Assembly: GCA_003243425.1 (NCBI GenBank)
Contig: QFQP01000023.1
Span: 62,001 to 126,000 of the forward strand
DNA length: 64,000 nucleotides
Direction: 5' to 3'
Source: Archangium gephyra
Lineage (GTDB): Bacteria > Myxococcota > Myxococcia > Myxococcales > Myxococcaceae
In this document: in pieces, positions 49,620 to 58,273 of the stretch
Numbering within the stretch: position 1 is the first letter of the stretch
How the letters are laid out: each line of letters starts with the position of its first letter
The notes under the pieces: model-generated
Database searches by the model: none
The model's input: the letters and a program-made list of their open reading frames with translations, nothing else
Told to the model about the DNA's origin: nothing
Program-made: the position numbers and the translations under genes

Positions 49620-50424
49620 GGCGGGACTCCTGCTCGAAGAAAGCTTCCAGATGCGCGTTCAGTCGCCGCACGGCCAGTGCTTCTGGCACGCCGGCTTCCA
49701 GGAACGGGTCTACCTGAAGATCGTCATGAACGCGGATGACGAAATGCATTCGCCGCGGAGGCACCTGGTACCAGCGTTGGTAGCGGGCCAGGCCGCGCGG
49801 CTGACAGGTGATAACGACCGGCGTGACGGCCCGGCGGTTGCGGATCGCGACGTTTGCTGCGCCGCGTTGAAATTTGATGTCGCCGTTCTCGGGCGTGCGC
49901 GTGCCCTGCGGAAAGATGACGACGTCGTCGCCCTGCGCGAGCGCCTTTTCAGCGCCGTGCACCAGGCCCAGCCCCTGGTCGTTGGTGATGTAGCCGGCGC
50001 CTTCGATGGCCACGCGAATCACGGGGTTCTTCATGAGGTTGCTGCGCACCACGGCACAGAAGCGCGGCACGAGCGACCCGATGATCACCACGTCGATGAG
50101 CGAGGGGTGGTTGGCCAGAATGAGCAGACCGGGGCGCTGCAACTTTTCGACACCGTGGAACTCGTAATCGAGCACCCCGAGCAGCCGCATGATCTCGACG
50201 AAGGTGCTGAACCACCAGCGCACGATGGACCGCGAGGCGCTCAGGCGGCCCTCGACCGTGCGGTGCATGACCAGCATCGCCGAAAACAGCACCACACCGG
50301 CGGTGAGCGTCACCACGCCGAAGGTCACGAAGCAGAACCCCGTGGCGACGATGCGCAGGAAGATCTCGAACCGGTTCCCTTCCGGCTCGAACATCGGCTC
50401 CTGCAGCAACGGCTCGGTTCTCAC
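49606..50424 (-). CDS. PlsC-like lysophospholipid/aryl polyene acyltransferase
   Basis: A 272-residue protein. GTG 50424 was chosen because GGAG lies 6 nt upstream and it makes the GTGA overlap typical of this operon; GTG 50436 is an alternative. The hydrophobic N-terminal segment is followed by NHPSLIDVV (the HxxxxD active site: His106, Asp111) and VIFPQGTRTPENG. In APE biosynthesis such an enzyme transfers the polyene or a fatty acyl group to a glycerophospholipid-like acceptor at the inner membrane. It overlaps the chain-length factor and ACP genes. Confidence 0.85.
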   Translation of the reverse strand: MRTEPLLQEPMFEPEGNRFEIFLRIVATGFCFVTFGVVTLTAGVVLFSAMLVMHRTVEGRLSASRSIVRWWFSTFVEIMRLLGVLDYEFHGVEKLQRPGLLILANHPSLIDVVIIGSLVPRFCAVVRSNLMKNPVIRVAIEGAGYITNDQGLGLVHGAEKALAQGDDVVIFPQGTRTPENGDIKFQRGAANVAIRNRRAVTPVVITCQPRGLARYQRWYQVPPRRMHFVIRVHDDLQVDPFLEAGVPEALAVRRLNAHLEAFFEQESRRATP

Positions 50425-51122
50425 GTGCGACTCCACTGGTACCCGCTGACCCCGTCGGCGGCGCGGTAGTGCACGCCCCGGCTCAAGAAAAAGCGCAGCA
50501 CCTCGAGCGCGTGGGGCAATTGGCTGGCGGGCGTCGCGGTCACGTCAGCCGTACATACGGCCCAGGGGCCTCCGCGCTTCACATGAAGTGCGTACGCGTA
50601 ATCATGCGGAGCTTCTGGGTAATAAGGCGCGTGCACGGGGTGGGGACTTGCCTCGTAGACGACCAGCACCGCTTCCGTACCCACCGTTACCGCCTCGACC
50701 AGCCCGGCTTCGGGGGTGAAGAGCCCGTTGGACACCGCGATCACGTTGGCCGTGTCCTGGCGGATGATGGAGTACTGGCCTCCGATGGCGTTGTGCACCG
50801 ACATGGCGAAGCTGGCCGGTGAGAGCGGCTCGTTCCTCGCAAGCGCGGTGAGCAGATCGACGCTGCGGGGCGCGTCACCGTGGCGCGAGGCAAAGACCAG
50901 CGGCAGGCCCTTCACTTCCTGCTGAACCCAGGTGGCGACCTGAAAGGCGACGCGGCCCATCTTCTCGATGCGGCGGCGGGCCATGGCGGGCACTTCGGTC
51001 AACGGCGGCGTGTCGGCCCCCTGAGGAACGCTGGGGCTGGCTGCCCACTGTTCCCACGACTCTGGAGTCGTCAGTCCGGGCCCCCACGCTGCCCACCGGA
51101 TGATGTCGAAATCGACGCGCAC
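50421..51122 (-). CDS. Beta-ketoacyl synthase-like chain-length factor, short
   Basis: A 233-residue protein from GTG 51122. It resembles the N-terminal part of a ketosynthase (beta-ketoacyl synthase N-like, chain-length factor family) but has no HGT or GHT motifs. Features: KMGRVAFQVATWVQQ, LVFASRHGDAPRSVDLLTAL and SPASFAMSVHNAIGGQYSII. It probably pairs with a catalytic KS as a regulatory subunit, as ApeC does with ApeO. No active-site Cys in the canonical position was seen. It lies 33 nt downstream of the TonB-dependent receptor gene. Confidence 0.8.
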   Translation of the reverse strand: MRVDFDIIRWAAWGPGLTTPESWEQWAASPSVPQGADTPPLTEVPAMARRRIEKMGRVAFQVATWVQQEVKGLPLVFASRHGDAPRSVDLLTALARNEPLSPASFAMSVHNAIGGQYSIIRQDTANVIAVSNGLFTPEAGLVEAVTVGTEAVLVVYEASPHPVHAPYYPEAPHDYAYALHVKRGGPWAVCTADVTATPASQLPHALEVLRFFLSRGVHYRAADGVSGYQWSRT

Positions 51123-51155
51123 GTCGGGGCGCCCATACCAAAGATCAGCGCAGTC

Positions 51156-53783
51156 TCAATACTCCCCCCGGATACCGAGGAACGGGCGGATCGGCAGGTG
51201 GTTGAAGCGGCCCTGCGTGGGCGGCATGCCGTTGGCGATGTCGCCCTCCCCGTAGACCCACGAGAACACGTTCATGGTGTTGGTGACGTTGAGCACCTCT
51301 GCGTAGAACGCGCAGGACACCGGGCCGACCTCGAAGCGGTACTCACCGCGCAGGTTGAGCTCGAAGAAGAACGGGTAGCGCTCGCTGGAGGTCTCGCCGA
51401 ACTGCGGCACGTAGAACGAGTTGGTCGCGTCGGGGTTGAAGGTGGCGATGGGCGTGTACGGCCGGCCGGTGCGGAAGTTGGCGCGGCTGTGCACCAGCCA
51501 GTGCTTGTTGGGCGACCACGACAGGCCGCCGCCGACGCTGAACTGCTGCTCCCACTGCACGGGGTAGGTGCTGCGGTTGGCCGCCAGCGGGTTGGTGCGC
51601 TGCGCGCTCAAGGCACCGACGCCGAGGTTGTACGCAAACTGGCGCGTGCGGCCGAAGATCATGGCGTCGACGCCGTACGCCAGGCCCGTGCCGCCGTTCA
51701 CGTACACGGGGAGCCCCGCCGCTTCACGGTCGGCCACGGCCTGCACGGTGTCGGGGTTAACCACCAGGTTCGAGAGGAACTTCGCCCAGCCTTCGATGCG
51801 CACGAGCGCCTCGATGGGCAGCGGCTGCTCGATGCCGGCGATGAGCGAGCCCACGCGCTCGGCCTGCAGACGCGGGTTGCCGTAGACCGGGTCGAGCGCG
51901 AGCGGCGTCGAGATGGGCTGCAGCACGTAGCCACCGGACAGCTTGATGACGGTGAGCGTGGGCAGCGTGAGCGCCGCAGCGAGCCGCGCCGAGCCGCTCG
52001 GGAGCGCGTTGCTGACGTCGTACTGACCACGAAGGCCCCCCTCGAACGCGAGCGCTTCGATGGGGCGGTAGGTGTGCTCCGCGTAGGCCGAGAGGAGGTT
52101 GCGCGTGAGCGAAGGGTTGATGTTCAGCGAAGGGCGATGGCTGTCGACGATGGGCTCGCGCGCCCACGGCGGAACACTGCGGCTATCGGCGACGGTGCCG
52201 GTCAGCCGGGTGTCGCGCCACGCATACTGAACGCCGGCGTTGAAGGCGTTGTGCTTCGAGAACACGTATTTCAAGTCGCTGCGGAGCACGACGTCGTTGC
52301 GGAGCGCGGCGGTAGCGAGGCTGATGGCGCCCTGCACGTTGAAGTCGTTCTGATCGCGCAGGTAGGCGGCGGTGAAGCTCAGCTCGCTGTCGCCGCCGAG
52401 CGCGATCTCGTGACGCAGCGACGCGATCTGCGCGTTGTTCTGCAGCGCGAGATTGCCGGCGAAGTTCACCAGCACCTGCTCGCCGGGCTGCACGATGAAA
52501 TTGAAGCCGTCGGAGGCGTGGGTGAACGTCGCCATCGTCAGGTGCTTGCCGCGCCGGAACGACACGCGCGCGAAGGCCTCGGTGATGTCAGGCGCGACGA
52601 CGTTCTGGCCGAACAGGCCGATGGCCTTGAGCACCGCGAAGTAGGCCTCGAAGTAGCTGCGGCGGAAGCTGACGACGGCCGACAGCCCCTCGACGCCGAG
52701 CGGAATGTCGACGCGCGCCTTGGCGGTCAGCATCGAGATGTCGGCGACCACCTTCACCTTCTTGACGTCACCGCGGGCGTACTTGATGTCGAGCACGCCC
52801 GAGAGCGCAGGCTCGTAGCGCGCAGGCGCCGCGCCGGCGAAGAAGTCCGCCGACTCGATGAGCATGGGGTTGATGATGCTGGCGAAGCCGCCCAGGTGGT
52901 ACGGGTTCGAGAGCGGCACGCCGTCGATGAAGATGATCGTCTCGTCGGGGCCGCCGCCGCGCACGAAGAAGTTGGCCAGCAGGTCGGGGTCGGCGGCGAC
53001 GCCGGGCAGCTGCTGCACCACGCGCGAGATGTCTTCGAGGGCGCCGGGCGTGCGATCGATGTCGGCCTTCGTCAACGTGAAGCGTGAGACCTGCGGTGAC
53101 TTGTCGACGTCAGGCACGGGCGGAAGCAGCCGTGAGCCCTCGACGCGCGTCTCGTAGCCGCGCGATTTCACCATCGCGTAGCGAACGCGCGTGACCTGCC
53201 CGCTCTTGAAGACCTCGGGGAACCCCTTGAGCGCGTAGCCTTCGTGATCCACGGTGACCCAGGCATCACCCGGTGGCTGCGTGTCGATGGTGAGCGAGAA
53301 GTTGCCGTTCTCGTCGGTCCGCGTGGCGGCCTCGGCGAAGCTGACGGTCGATTCTGGCAGCGCTTCGCCGTTCTCGCCGACGACCGTGCCGGTGATGGTC
53401 CACGGCAGCACCGGCGGCACGAAGGAGATCGTCAGGTCGATCCGCGAGAGCGCGGCCACACCGTTCACCGTCGCCGGTGACAACGTGCACTTCTCGACGG
53501 CGCGCAGCGCGGCAGCCTCGAAGGCCGGGCTCGGCGCGTTGGCGACGCTCTGCTGAGAAATGCCGCCGTCGGCGCCGACGGTGATCTGCACGACGACGTT
53601 GGCCTCGATGCCGCTGGCGCGCTCCGACGGCGGGTACTCCGGCTCGCCATTGCACTGGGCCGACGGAGGGACGATCACCGGCCCCGCGTCGAGCACCGCC
53701 TCGACTCCAGCATCGGGTGGCTCGATGCCCGCGTCCTCGACCGCGGTCTGCGACAGAAGAACCGCGACGATGACGCTGAACAA
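51156..53783 (-). CDS. TonB-dependent receptor with N-terminal TonB-like domain
   Basis: An 875-residue outer-membrane protein. The start is TTG 53783 with GAGGAGGG five nt upstream, an unusually strong SD for a weak codon. After a short signal and a DAG-type linker, residues about 45-122 match TonB C-terminal fold features (EYPPSERASGIEANVVVQIT, FEAAALRAVEKC). Then come a carboxypeptidase-regulatory-like domain (TITGTVVGENGEALPESTVS), a plug (about 235-345: ISRVVQQLPGVAADPD, FVRGGGPDETIIFIDGVPL) and a barrel to the end (LGIRGEY, aromatic terminus). It may import or export a ligand related to the pigment; specificity is unknown. Confidence 0.82.
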   Translation of the reverse strand: MFSVIVAVLLSQTAVEDAGIEPPDAGVEAVLDAGPVIVPPSAQCNGEPEYPPSERASGIEANVVVQITVGADGGISQQSVANAPSPAFEAAALRAVEKCTLSPATVNGVAALSRIDLTISFVPPVLPWTITGTVVGENGEALPESTVSFAEAATRTDENGNFSLTIDTQPPGDAWVTVDHEGYALKGFPEVFKSGQVTRVRYAMVKSRGYETRVEGSRLLPPVPDVDKSPQVSRFTLTKADIDRTPGALEDISRVVQQLPGVAADPDLLANFFVRGGGPDETIIFIDGVPLSNPYHLGGFASIINPMLIESADFFAGAAPARYEPALSGVLDIKYARGDVKKVKVVADISMLTAKARVDIPLGVEGLSAVVSFRRSYFEAYFAVLKAIGLFGQNVVAPDITEAFARVSFRRGKHLTMATFTHASDGFNFIVQPGEQVLVNFAGNLALQNNAQIASLRHEIALGGDSELSFTAAYLRDQNDFNVQGAISLATAALRNDVVLRSDLKYVFSKHNAFNAGVQYAWRDTRLTGTVADSRSVPPWAREPIVDSHRPSLNINPSLTRNLLSAYAEHTYRPIEALAFEGGLRGQYDVSNALPSGSARLAAALTLPTLTVIKLSGGYVLQPISTPLALDPVYGNPRLQAERVGSLIAGIEQPLPIEALVRIEGWAKFLSNLVVNPDTVQAVADREAAGLPVYVNGGTGLAYGVDAMIFGRTRQFAYNLGVGALSAQRTNPLAANRSTYPVQWEQQFSVGGGLSWSPNKHWLVHSRANFRTGRPYTPIATFNPDATNSFYVPQFGETSSERYPFFFELNLRGEYRFEVGPVSCAFYAEVLNVTNTMNVFSWVYGEGDIANGMPPTQGRFNHLPIRPFLGIRGEY

Positions 53784-53853
53784 AGACCCTCCTCAGGTCG
53801 AAAAACGCGCGCCGTTGTACCAGAGCGACTGTCACGCTACGAGCGGCGCCGAC
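53784..53853. promoter_or_regulatory. Divergent promoter region between the receptor and the ammonia-lyase
   Basis: Only 70 bp separate the TTG start of the receptor (minus) and the ATG of the lyase (plus), so both promoters and any operator must lie here or inside the genes. The receptor ribosome-binding site GAGGAGGG lies at the 5' edge. On the plus strand TTGTAC and TACGAG, 17 bp apart, make a weak -35/-10-like pair. No inverted repeat strong enough to call an operator was seen. Confidence 0.4.
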
Positions 53854-55368
53854 ATGACGCAGCTCATCTCCTTCGACGGCCAGCCACTCACCATCGAGCA
53901 CGTCGCGGCGCTTTCGCGACGCTCGGCTGAAGGCCGTCTCTCGCACGATTCGACTTTTCTGGCTCGTATCGAAGCGGGCTCCGCGCACGTGGCCAGGACG
54001 CTCGCACAACAGGGCGTCATCTACGGAGTGACGACCGGCTATGGCGATTCGGTAACGGTGCCAGTGCCGATGGAGCTGGTGCCCGAGCTGCCGCAGCACC
54101 TGTACACGTACCACGGCGTCGGCCTGGGCCCGGTGTTCAACCCCGTCGAGACGCGCGCCATTCTCGCGGCGCGGCTGCAGTCGCTGTCGCAGGGCATGTC
54201 GGGCGTGACCGTCACCCTGCTCCGTCAGCTCGAGCGATTGCTGGTCGACGACCTGCTGCCGGTGATCCCCTCGGAGGGCTCGGTGGGCGCCAGCGGCGAT
54301 CTCACGCCGCTGTCCTACGTCGCGGCCGTGCTCTGCGGCGAGCGCGAGGTGTTCGTCGACGGCGTGCGACGCCCCACCGCCGAGGTGTTCAAGGAGCGCG
54401 GCATCGTTCCCCTTCGCCTGCAGCCCAAAGAAGGCCTGGCGATCATGAACGGCACCGCGGTGATGACGGGCCTCGCGTGCCTGGCGTATGAGCGCGCGGC
54501 GGCGTTGTCGCGGCTCTCGGCGCGCCTCACCGCGATGGCCTCGGCGGCGATGGGCGGCAACCCGCATCACTTCGACGAATTGCTCCACTCGGCCAAGCCG
54601 CACCTGGGCCAGCAGCGCGTCGCGAAGTGGATCCGTGAAGAGCTCGCCGGTGGTGAGCGCACGGAATCACGCCTGCAGGACCGCTACTCGATTCGCTGCG
54701 CGCCGCACGTCATCGGCGTGGTCGAGGACGCGCTGCCGTTCCTGCGTTCGCTCATCGAGAACGAGCTCAACAGCGCCAACGACAACCCGCTCATCGACCC
54801 CGACAGCGGCAAGGTGATGCACGGCGGTCACTTCTACGGCGGGCACGTCGCGCTCGCGATGGACACGCTCAAGAACGTCATCGCGAACCTCGCCGACCTG
54901 ATGGACCGGCAGCTGGCGTTGCTGGTCGATACGCGGTTCAACCACGGGCTGCCGTCGAACCTCACCGGCGCGACGGGCCAGCGCGCGGCCATCAGCCACG
55001 GCCTCAAGGCGTTGCAGATCAGCGTCTCTGCGTGGACCGCCGAAGCCCTCAAGGGAACGATGCCGGCGTCGGTCTTCTCGCGCAGCACCGAGTGCCACAA
55101 CCAGGACAAGGTCAGCCTCGGCACCATCGCCGCACGTGACGCGCTTCGCGTCATCGAGCTCACCGAGCAGGTCGCGGCCGGTCACCTGTTCGCAGCGCGG
55201 CAGGCGGTGTTCCTCAAGGCGCGCACGGGTGCCAAGCTGCCGCACAAGGTGACCGAATACGCCGACGCATTGGAGCTGCAGCCGCTCATCGAAGATCGCG
55301 CGCTCGAGCTGGAGCTCCGGGCGCTGTTGGTTCGCATGCGCAGCTTCTCGCTGCCGGGACAGGGGTGA
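53854..55368 (+). CDS. MIO-type aromatic amino acid ammonia-lyase (HAL/PAL/TAL family)
   Basis: A 504-residue protein from ATG 53854, normal family length. The MIO prosthetic group forms from Ala-Ser-Gly at 146-148 in GSVGASGDLTPLSY, preceded by the catalytic Tyr57 in IYGVTTGYGD. Other marks: LIENELNSANDNPL and MHGGHFYGGH. The selectivity loop reads LYTYHGVGLGPVF, with Tyr-His where histidine lyases have Ser-His and PAL Phe-Leu, favouring tyrosine or a mixed specificity (inference). It would make trans-coumarate or cinnamate from Tyr/Phe, a starter for the ligase at 47045-48520. It is the only plus-strand core gene of the locus. Confidence 0.88.
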   Translation: MTQLISFDGQPLTIEHVAALSRRSAEGRLSHDSTFLARIEAGSAHVARTLAQQGVIYGVTTGYGDSVTVPVPMELVPELPQHLYTYHGVGLGPVFNPVETRAILAARLQSLSQGMSGVTVTLLRQLERLLVDDLLPVIPSEGSVGASGDLTPLSYVAAVLCGEREVFVDGVRRPTAEVFKERGIVPLRLQPKEGLAIMNGTAVMTGLACLAYERAAALSRLSARLTAMASAAMGGNPHHFDELLHSAKPHLGQQRVAKWIREELAGGERTESRLQDRYSIRCAPHVIGVVEDALPFLRSLIENELNSANDNPLIDPDSGKVMHGGHFYGGHVALAMDTLKNVIANLADLMDRQLALLVDTRFNHGLPSNLTGATGQRAAISHGLKALQISVSAWTAEALKGTMPASVFSRSTECHNQDKVSLGTIAARDALRVIELTEQVAAGHLFAARQAVFLKARTGAKLPHKVTEYADALELQPLIEDRALELELRALLVRMRSFSLPGQG

Positions 55369-55371
55369 CGG

Positions 55372-55851
55372 ATGCTGGCGCTCACGACGCTGCTGTTGAC
55401 GCTCAGTGGTGACGTGAACGTGCATTCCGCCCGGTTGCTCGACGAGCCGCCCGCGTTCGCGCAGGTGGAAGAAGCGCCGTTGCCGCGCGCGTCGATCCCG
55501 CAGCTCGAGGTCGACATTCGGGCGCTCGAGCGCATGCGGCCGTCGTTCGGGCTGGTGGGCCTGTGCTTCGGTGTCGGCGGCGGCGTCGGGCTCGCCGGCG
55601 GCCTCTTTCTCTTCGTGTCGGCCATCAGCTTCGCGCCGGAGGCGATCATCATCGCGGGCGCGACGATGGCGGGCCTCGGCGTGGGGCTCATCGCCATCGG
55701 CATCTGGGTGCTCGTGGAGCGAATCAACGAGCGCGCGCGCATCAGCGAAACCGTGCGTGAGCTCAAGCAACAGCTCGCCGAGCAACGGCGCGGCGGCTAT
55801 TCGCTCGAGCTGCCGGTGCGAACGCCGATGACGACCCTCGCGACGTTCTGA
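55372..55851 (+). CDS. Small membrane protein co-transcribed with the ammonia-lyase
   Basis: A 159-residue protein starting 3 nt after the lyase stop. A possible signal (MLALTTLLLTLSGDV) is followed by a short soluble part (about 20-55), then two Gly-rich hydrophobic segments (LVGLCFGVGGGVGLAGGLFLF; AIIIAGATMAGLGVGLIAIG) and a Glu/Arg-rich helical tail. No family was recognised. Position suggests co-expression with the lyase, possibly anchoring or metering the enzyme, but nothing in the sequence shows a function. It ends at the convergent CBS gene stop. Confidence 0.55.
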   Translation: MLALTTLLLTLSGDVNVHSARLLDEPPAFAQVEEAPLPRASIPQLEVDIRALERMRPSFGLVGLCFGVGGGVGLAGGLFLFVSAISFAPEAIIIAGATMAGLGVGLIAIGIWVLVERINERARISETVRELKQQLAEQRRGGYSLELPVRTPMTTLATF

Positions 55852-56241
55852 TCAGTCCTTCAGGAGCGTCGCCAGCACGCGCATGCCGTCGGTGGTGGTG
55901 AACACGCCGACCACCTTCGCGCCTTCCATCACCACCGCGCTCCCCAGCTTTCGCTGCCCCATGGCGAAGGCGACTTCAGCCAGCGTGGTCTGCGGCGAGA
56001 CCGCGTACGGCGCCTGCGACATCGCGTCTTCCACGAGCAGGTCCTGCGCTTCGAAGCGCGCGAGCGACTCGGCGAGTTGAACGTCGCGGTCGCTCAGCAG
56101 CCCCACCAGCGCGCCCGCGTCGAGCACCGGGAGATGCCGAATGCCGTGCAGCGCCATCAACTTCTTCGCTTCGACGAGGGGAACGGTGAGGCCGACGGTG
56201 TGCGGGCTGCGGGTCATGAGTGCATCGATGGTGAGCGCCAT
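55852..56241 (-). CDS. Two-CBS-domain protein
   Basis: A 129-residue protein consisting of a pair of CBS motifs: MALTIDALMTRSPHTVGL, LPVLDAGALVGLLSDRDVQL and, in the second, EDAMSQAPYAVSPQTTLAEV and GVFTTTDGMRVLATLL. Such stand-alone Bateman modules bind adenine nucleotides or related ligands as dimers and regulate partner proteins. It lies 80 bp downstream of the ketosynthase gene in the pigment locus, convergent with the lyase-linked membrane gene. Its role there is unclear. Confidence 0.85.
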   Translation of the reverse strand: MALTIDALMTRSPHTVGLTVPLVEAKKLMALHGIRHLPVLDAGALVGLLSDRDVQLAESLARFEAQDLLVEDAMSQAPYAVSPQTTLAEVAFAMGQRKLGSAVVMEGAKVVGVFTTTDGMRVLATLLKD

Positions 56242-56321
56242 GAGCCGTCACCAAGCAGAAGGCGGGCCGACGCTCTTCCGAGCGAAGGACCGCCTCGCGC
56301 CACGCAAACCCTGCAGCGACT

Positions 56322-57551
56322 TCAGCTCGCGCGCCGGAAGATCAACGACGTATTGATGCCGCCGAACGCAAAGTTGTTCGACATCACGTACTCGGTGTCG
56401 ATGACCCGCCCTTCACCCTTGATGTAGTCGAGCTTCCCGCACGCGGGGTCGGGGTTCTCGAGGTTCACCGTGGGCGCGAACCACTTCTCGCGCTGCATCT
56501 CGATGGTCATCCACGCTTCGAGTGAACCGCAGGCGCCGAGCGTGTGACCCATGTACGACTTGAGGCTCGAGATCGGCATGCGCTCGCCGAACACTTCCTG
56601 GGTGGCGGTGCTCTCGGCCACGTCGCCGTTCGAGGTCGCGGTGCCGTGCGCGTTCACGTAGCCGATTTCAGCAGCCGGAATTTTTGCGTCTTCGAGCGCG
56701 AGCCGCATGACCTGCGCCATGGTCTTCGCGTTGGGGTTGGTGACGTGCGTGCCGTCGCTGTTGGTGGCGAAGCCCACGAGCTCGGCGAGGATCTTCGCGC
56801 CGCGGGCCTTCGCGTGCTCGTACTCCTCGAGCAACAGCGTGCAGGCGCCTTCACCGAGCACCAGGCCGTCGCGCTTCGCGTCGAACGGGCGCGGCGTCTT
56901 CTTCGGCGTCTCGTTGCTGGTGCTGGTGGCGAACAACGTATCGAACACCGCGACCTGGGTGACGTCCCACTCTTCGGCGCCGCCGGCGAGCATCGCCACC
57001 TGAGCTCCCGAGCGGATCGACTCGAACGCGTAGCCGATGCCCTGGCTGCCCGAAGTGCACGCCGACGAGGTGGTGATGATGCGGCCCGTGAGCCCGAAGA
57101 ACACGCCCACGTTCACCGGCGCGGTGTGGCTCATCAGCTTGATGTACGTGGTCGAGGTGATGCCTTCGGTCGTCTTGTTGAGCAGCATCTTGCCGAAGTC
57201 GGCGAAGGGGCCCGGTGAACCGGAGCAGCTGCCGTAGCTGACGCCGACCTTGCCGCTCTTGATGAGCGGGTCGCCGAGCAGCCCCGCCTGTTCCATGGCG
57301 AGCTCGGAGGCACGCACGGCCATCGTCGCCACCTTGCCCATGCTGCGCAGCGACTTGCGGTTGTAGACCTTCTCGTCGAGCACGAAGGGCGCGACCGGCG
57401 CGCCCAACCGCGTGAGCATGCCTTCGTAGTCACCCAGCTGCGGCACGACCTGCACCGCGTTCTCGAGCGACTTCAACTTGGCGAACACCGTGGGCCAGTC
57501 GTGGCCGAGCGGAGACAGGGCTCCGACGCCAGTGACGACAACGCGCTTCAT
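56322..57551 (-). CDS. Beta-ketoacyl-ACP synthase of the aryl polyene cluster, first
   Basis: A 409-residue type II ketosynthase from ATG 57551 (ATGA overlap). The Cys-His-His triad is complete: Cys165 in TTSSACTSGSQGIGYA, His302 in NAHGTATSNGD and His336 in KSYMGHTLGACG. The C-terminus has SNNFAFGGINTSLIF. It is of the ApeO/ApeR class, FabF-like, and extends the aryl-polyene chain with malonyl units. It terminates a six-gene minus-strand operon (KS, KR, DH, KS, lipoprotein, FAD enzyme). Confidence 0.9.
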   Translation of the reverse strand: MKRVVVTGVGALSPLGHDWPTVFAKLKSLENAVQVVPQLGDYEGMLTRLGAPVAPFVLDEKVYNRKSLRSMGKVATMAVRASELAMEQAGLLGDPLIKSGKVGVSYGSCSGSPGPFADFGKMLLNKTTEGITSTTYIKLMSHTAPVNVGVFFGLTGRIITTSSACTSGSQGIGYAFESIRSGAQVAMLAGGAEEWDVTQVAVFDTLFATSTSNETPKKTPRPFDAKRDGLVLGEGACTLLLEEYEHAKARGAKILAELVGFATNSDGTHVTNPNAKTMAQVMRLALEDAKIPAAEIGYVNAHGTATSNGDVAESTATQEVFGERMPISSLKSYMGHTLGACGSLEAWMTIEMQREKWFAPTVNLENPDPACGKLDYIKGEGRVIDTEYVMSNNFAFGGINTSLIFRRAS

Positions 57552-58273
57552 CCGAGACCTCCGTTGACCGAGATGACCTGACGCGTGACGTACGACGCGC
57601 CGGGAGAAAGAAGGAACGAGACCGCCGCCGCGACTTCGTCGGGCTTGCCCATGCGCCGCACGGGAATCAATTCGAGCGCATGGTCGAGCACCTCCTGCGA
57701 GACCATTTCGGTCTCGATGAGTCCGGGCGCCACGCAGTTCACCGTGATGTTCTTGCGCGCGAGCTCGAGCGCCAGCGCTTTGGTGGCGCCGATGATGCCG
57801 GCCTTGGCCGCCGAGTAGTTCACCTGACCCCGGTTGCCGAGCACGCCAGAGACCGAAGAAATGGTGACGATGCGACCCGGCTTGCGACGCTGCACGAGCG
57901 GCATCACCAGCGGCTGGAGCACGTTGTAGACGGCGTCGAGGTTGGTGTGGATGACGCTGTCCCACTCTTCGCCGGTCATCGCGGGGAACGCGGTGTCGCG
58001 CGCGATGCCCGCGTTGCAGACCACGCCGTAATACGCGCCGTGCGCCTTGATGTCGGCTTCCAGCACTTCACGCGCCTTCGCGCGGTCGGCCACGTCGAAC
58101 ACCAGCAGCCGCGACGTCACGCCGAGGCCGTCGATCTCGGCCATCACTTCCTTCGCTTCGTCGACGCGCGAGCGGCAATGCACGACGACGTCGAAGCCGT
58201 CTTTCGCCGCGCGCACCGCGATGGCGCGACCGATGCCGCGGCTCGAACCAGTGACCAGAACCGTGTCACGCAC
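57548..58273 (-). CDS. FabG-like 3-ketoacyl-ACP reductase
   Basis: A 241-residue SDR from GTG 58273. NADPH motif TGSSRGIGRAIA (8-19), Asn in CNAGIARD, catalytic Ser140 (ISSVSG), Tyr153 and Lys157 (NYSAAKAG), and the FabG-like end ASYVTRQVISVNGGLG. It reduces 3-ketoacyl-ACP in each polyene elongation cycle (ApeQ role). It overlaps the dehydratase gene by 8 nt and the ketosynthase by 4 nt. Confidence 0.9.
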   Translation of the reverse strand: MRDTVLVTGSSRGIGRAIAVRAAKDGFDVVVHCRSRVDEAKEVMAEIDGLGVTSRLLVFDVADRAKAREVLEADIKAHGAYYGVVCNAGIARDTAFPAMTGEEWDSVIHTNLDAVYNVLQPLVMPLVQRRKPGRIVTISSVSGVLGNRGQVNYSAAKAGIIGATKALALELARKNITVNCVAPGLIETEMVSQEVLDHALELIPVRRMGKPDEVAAAVSFLLSPGASYVTRQVISVNGGLG

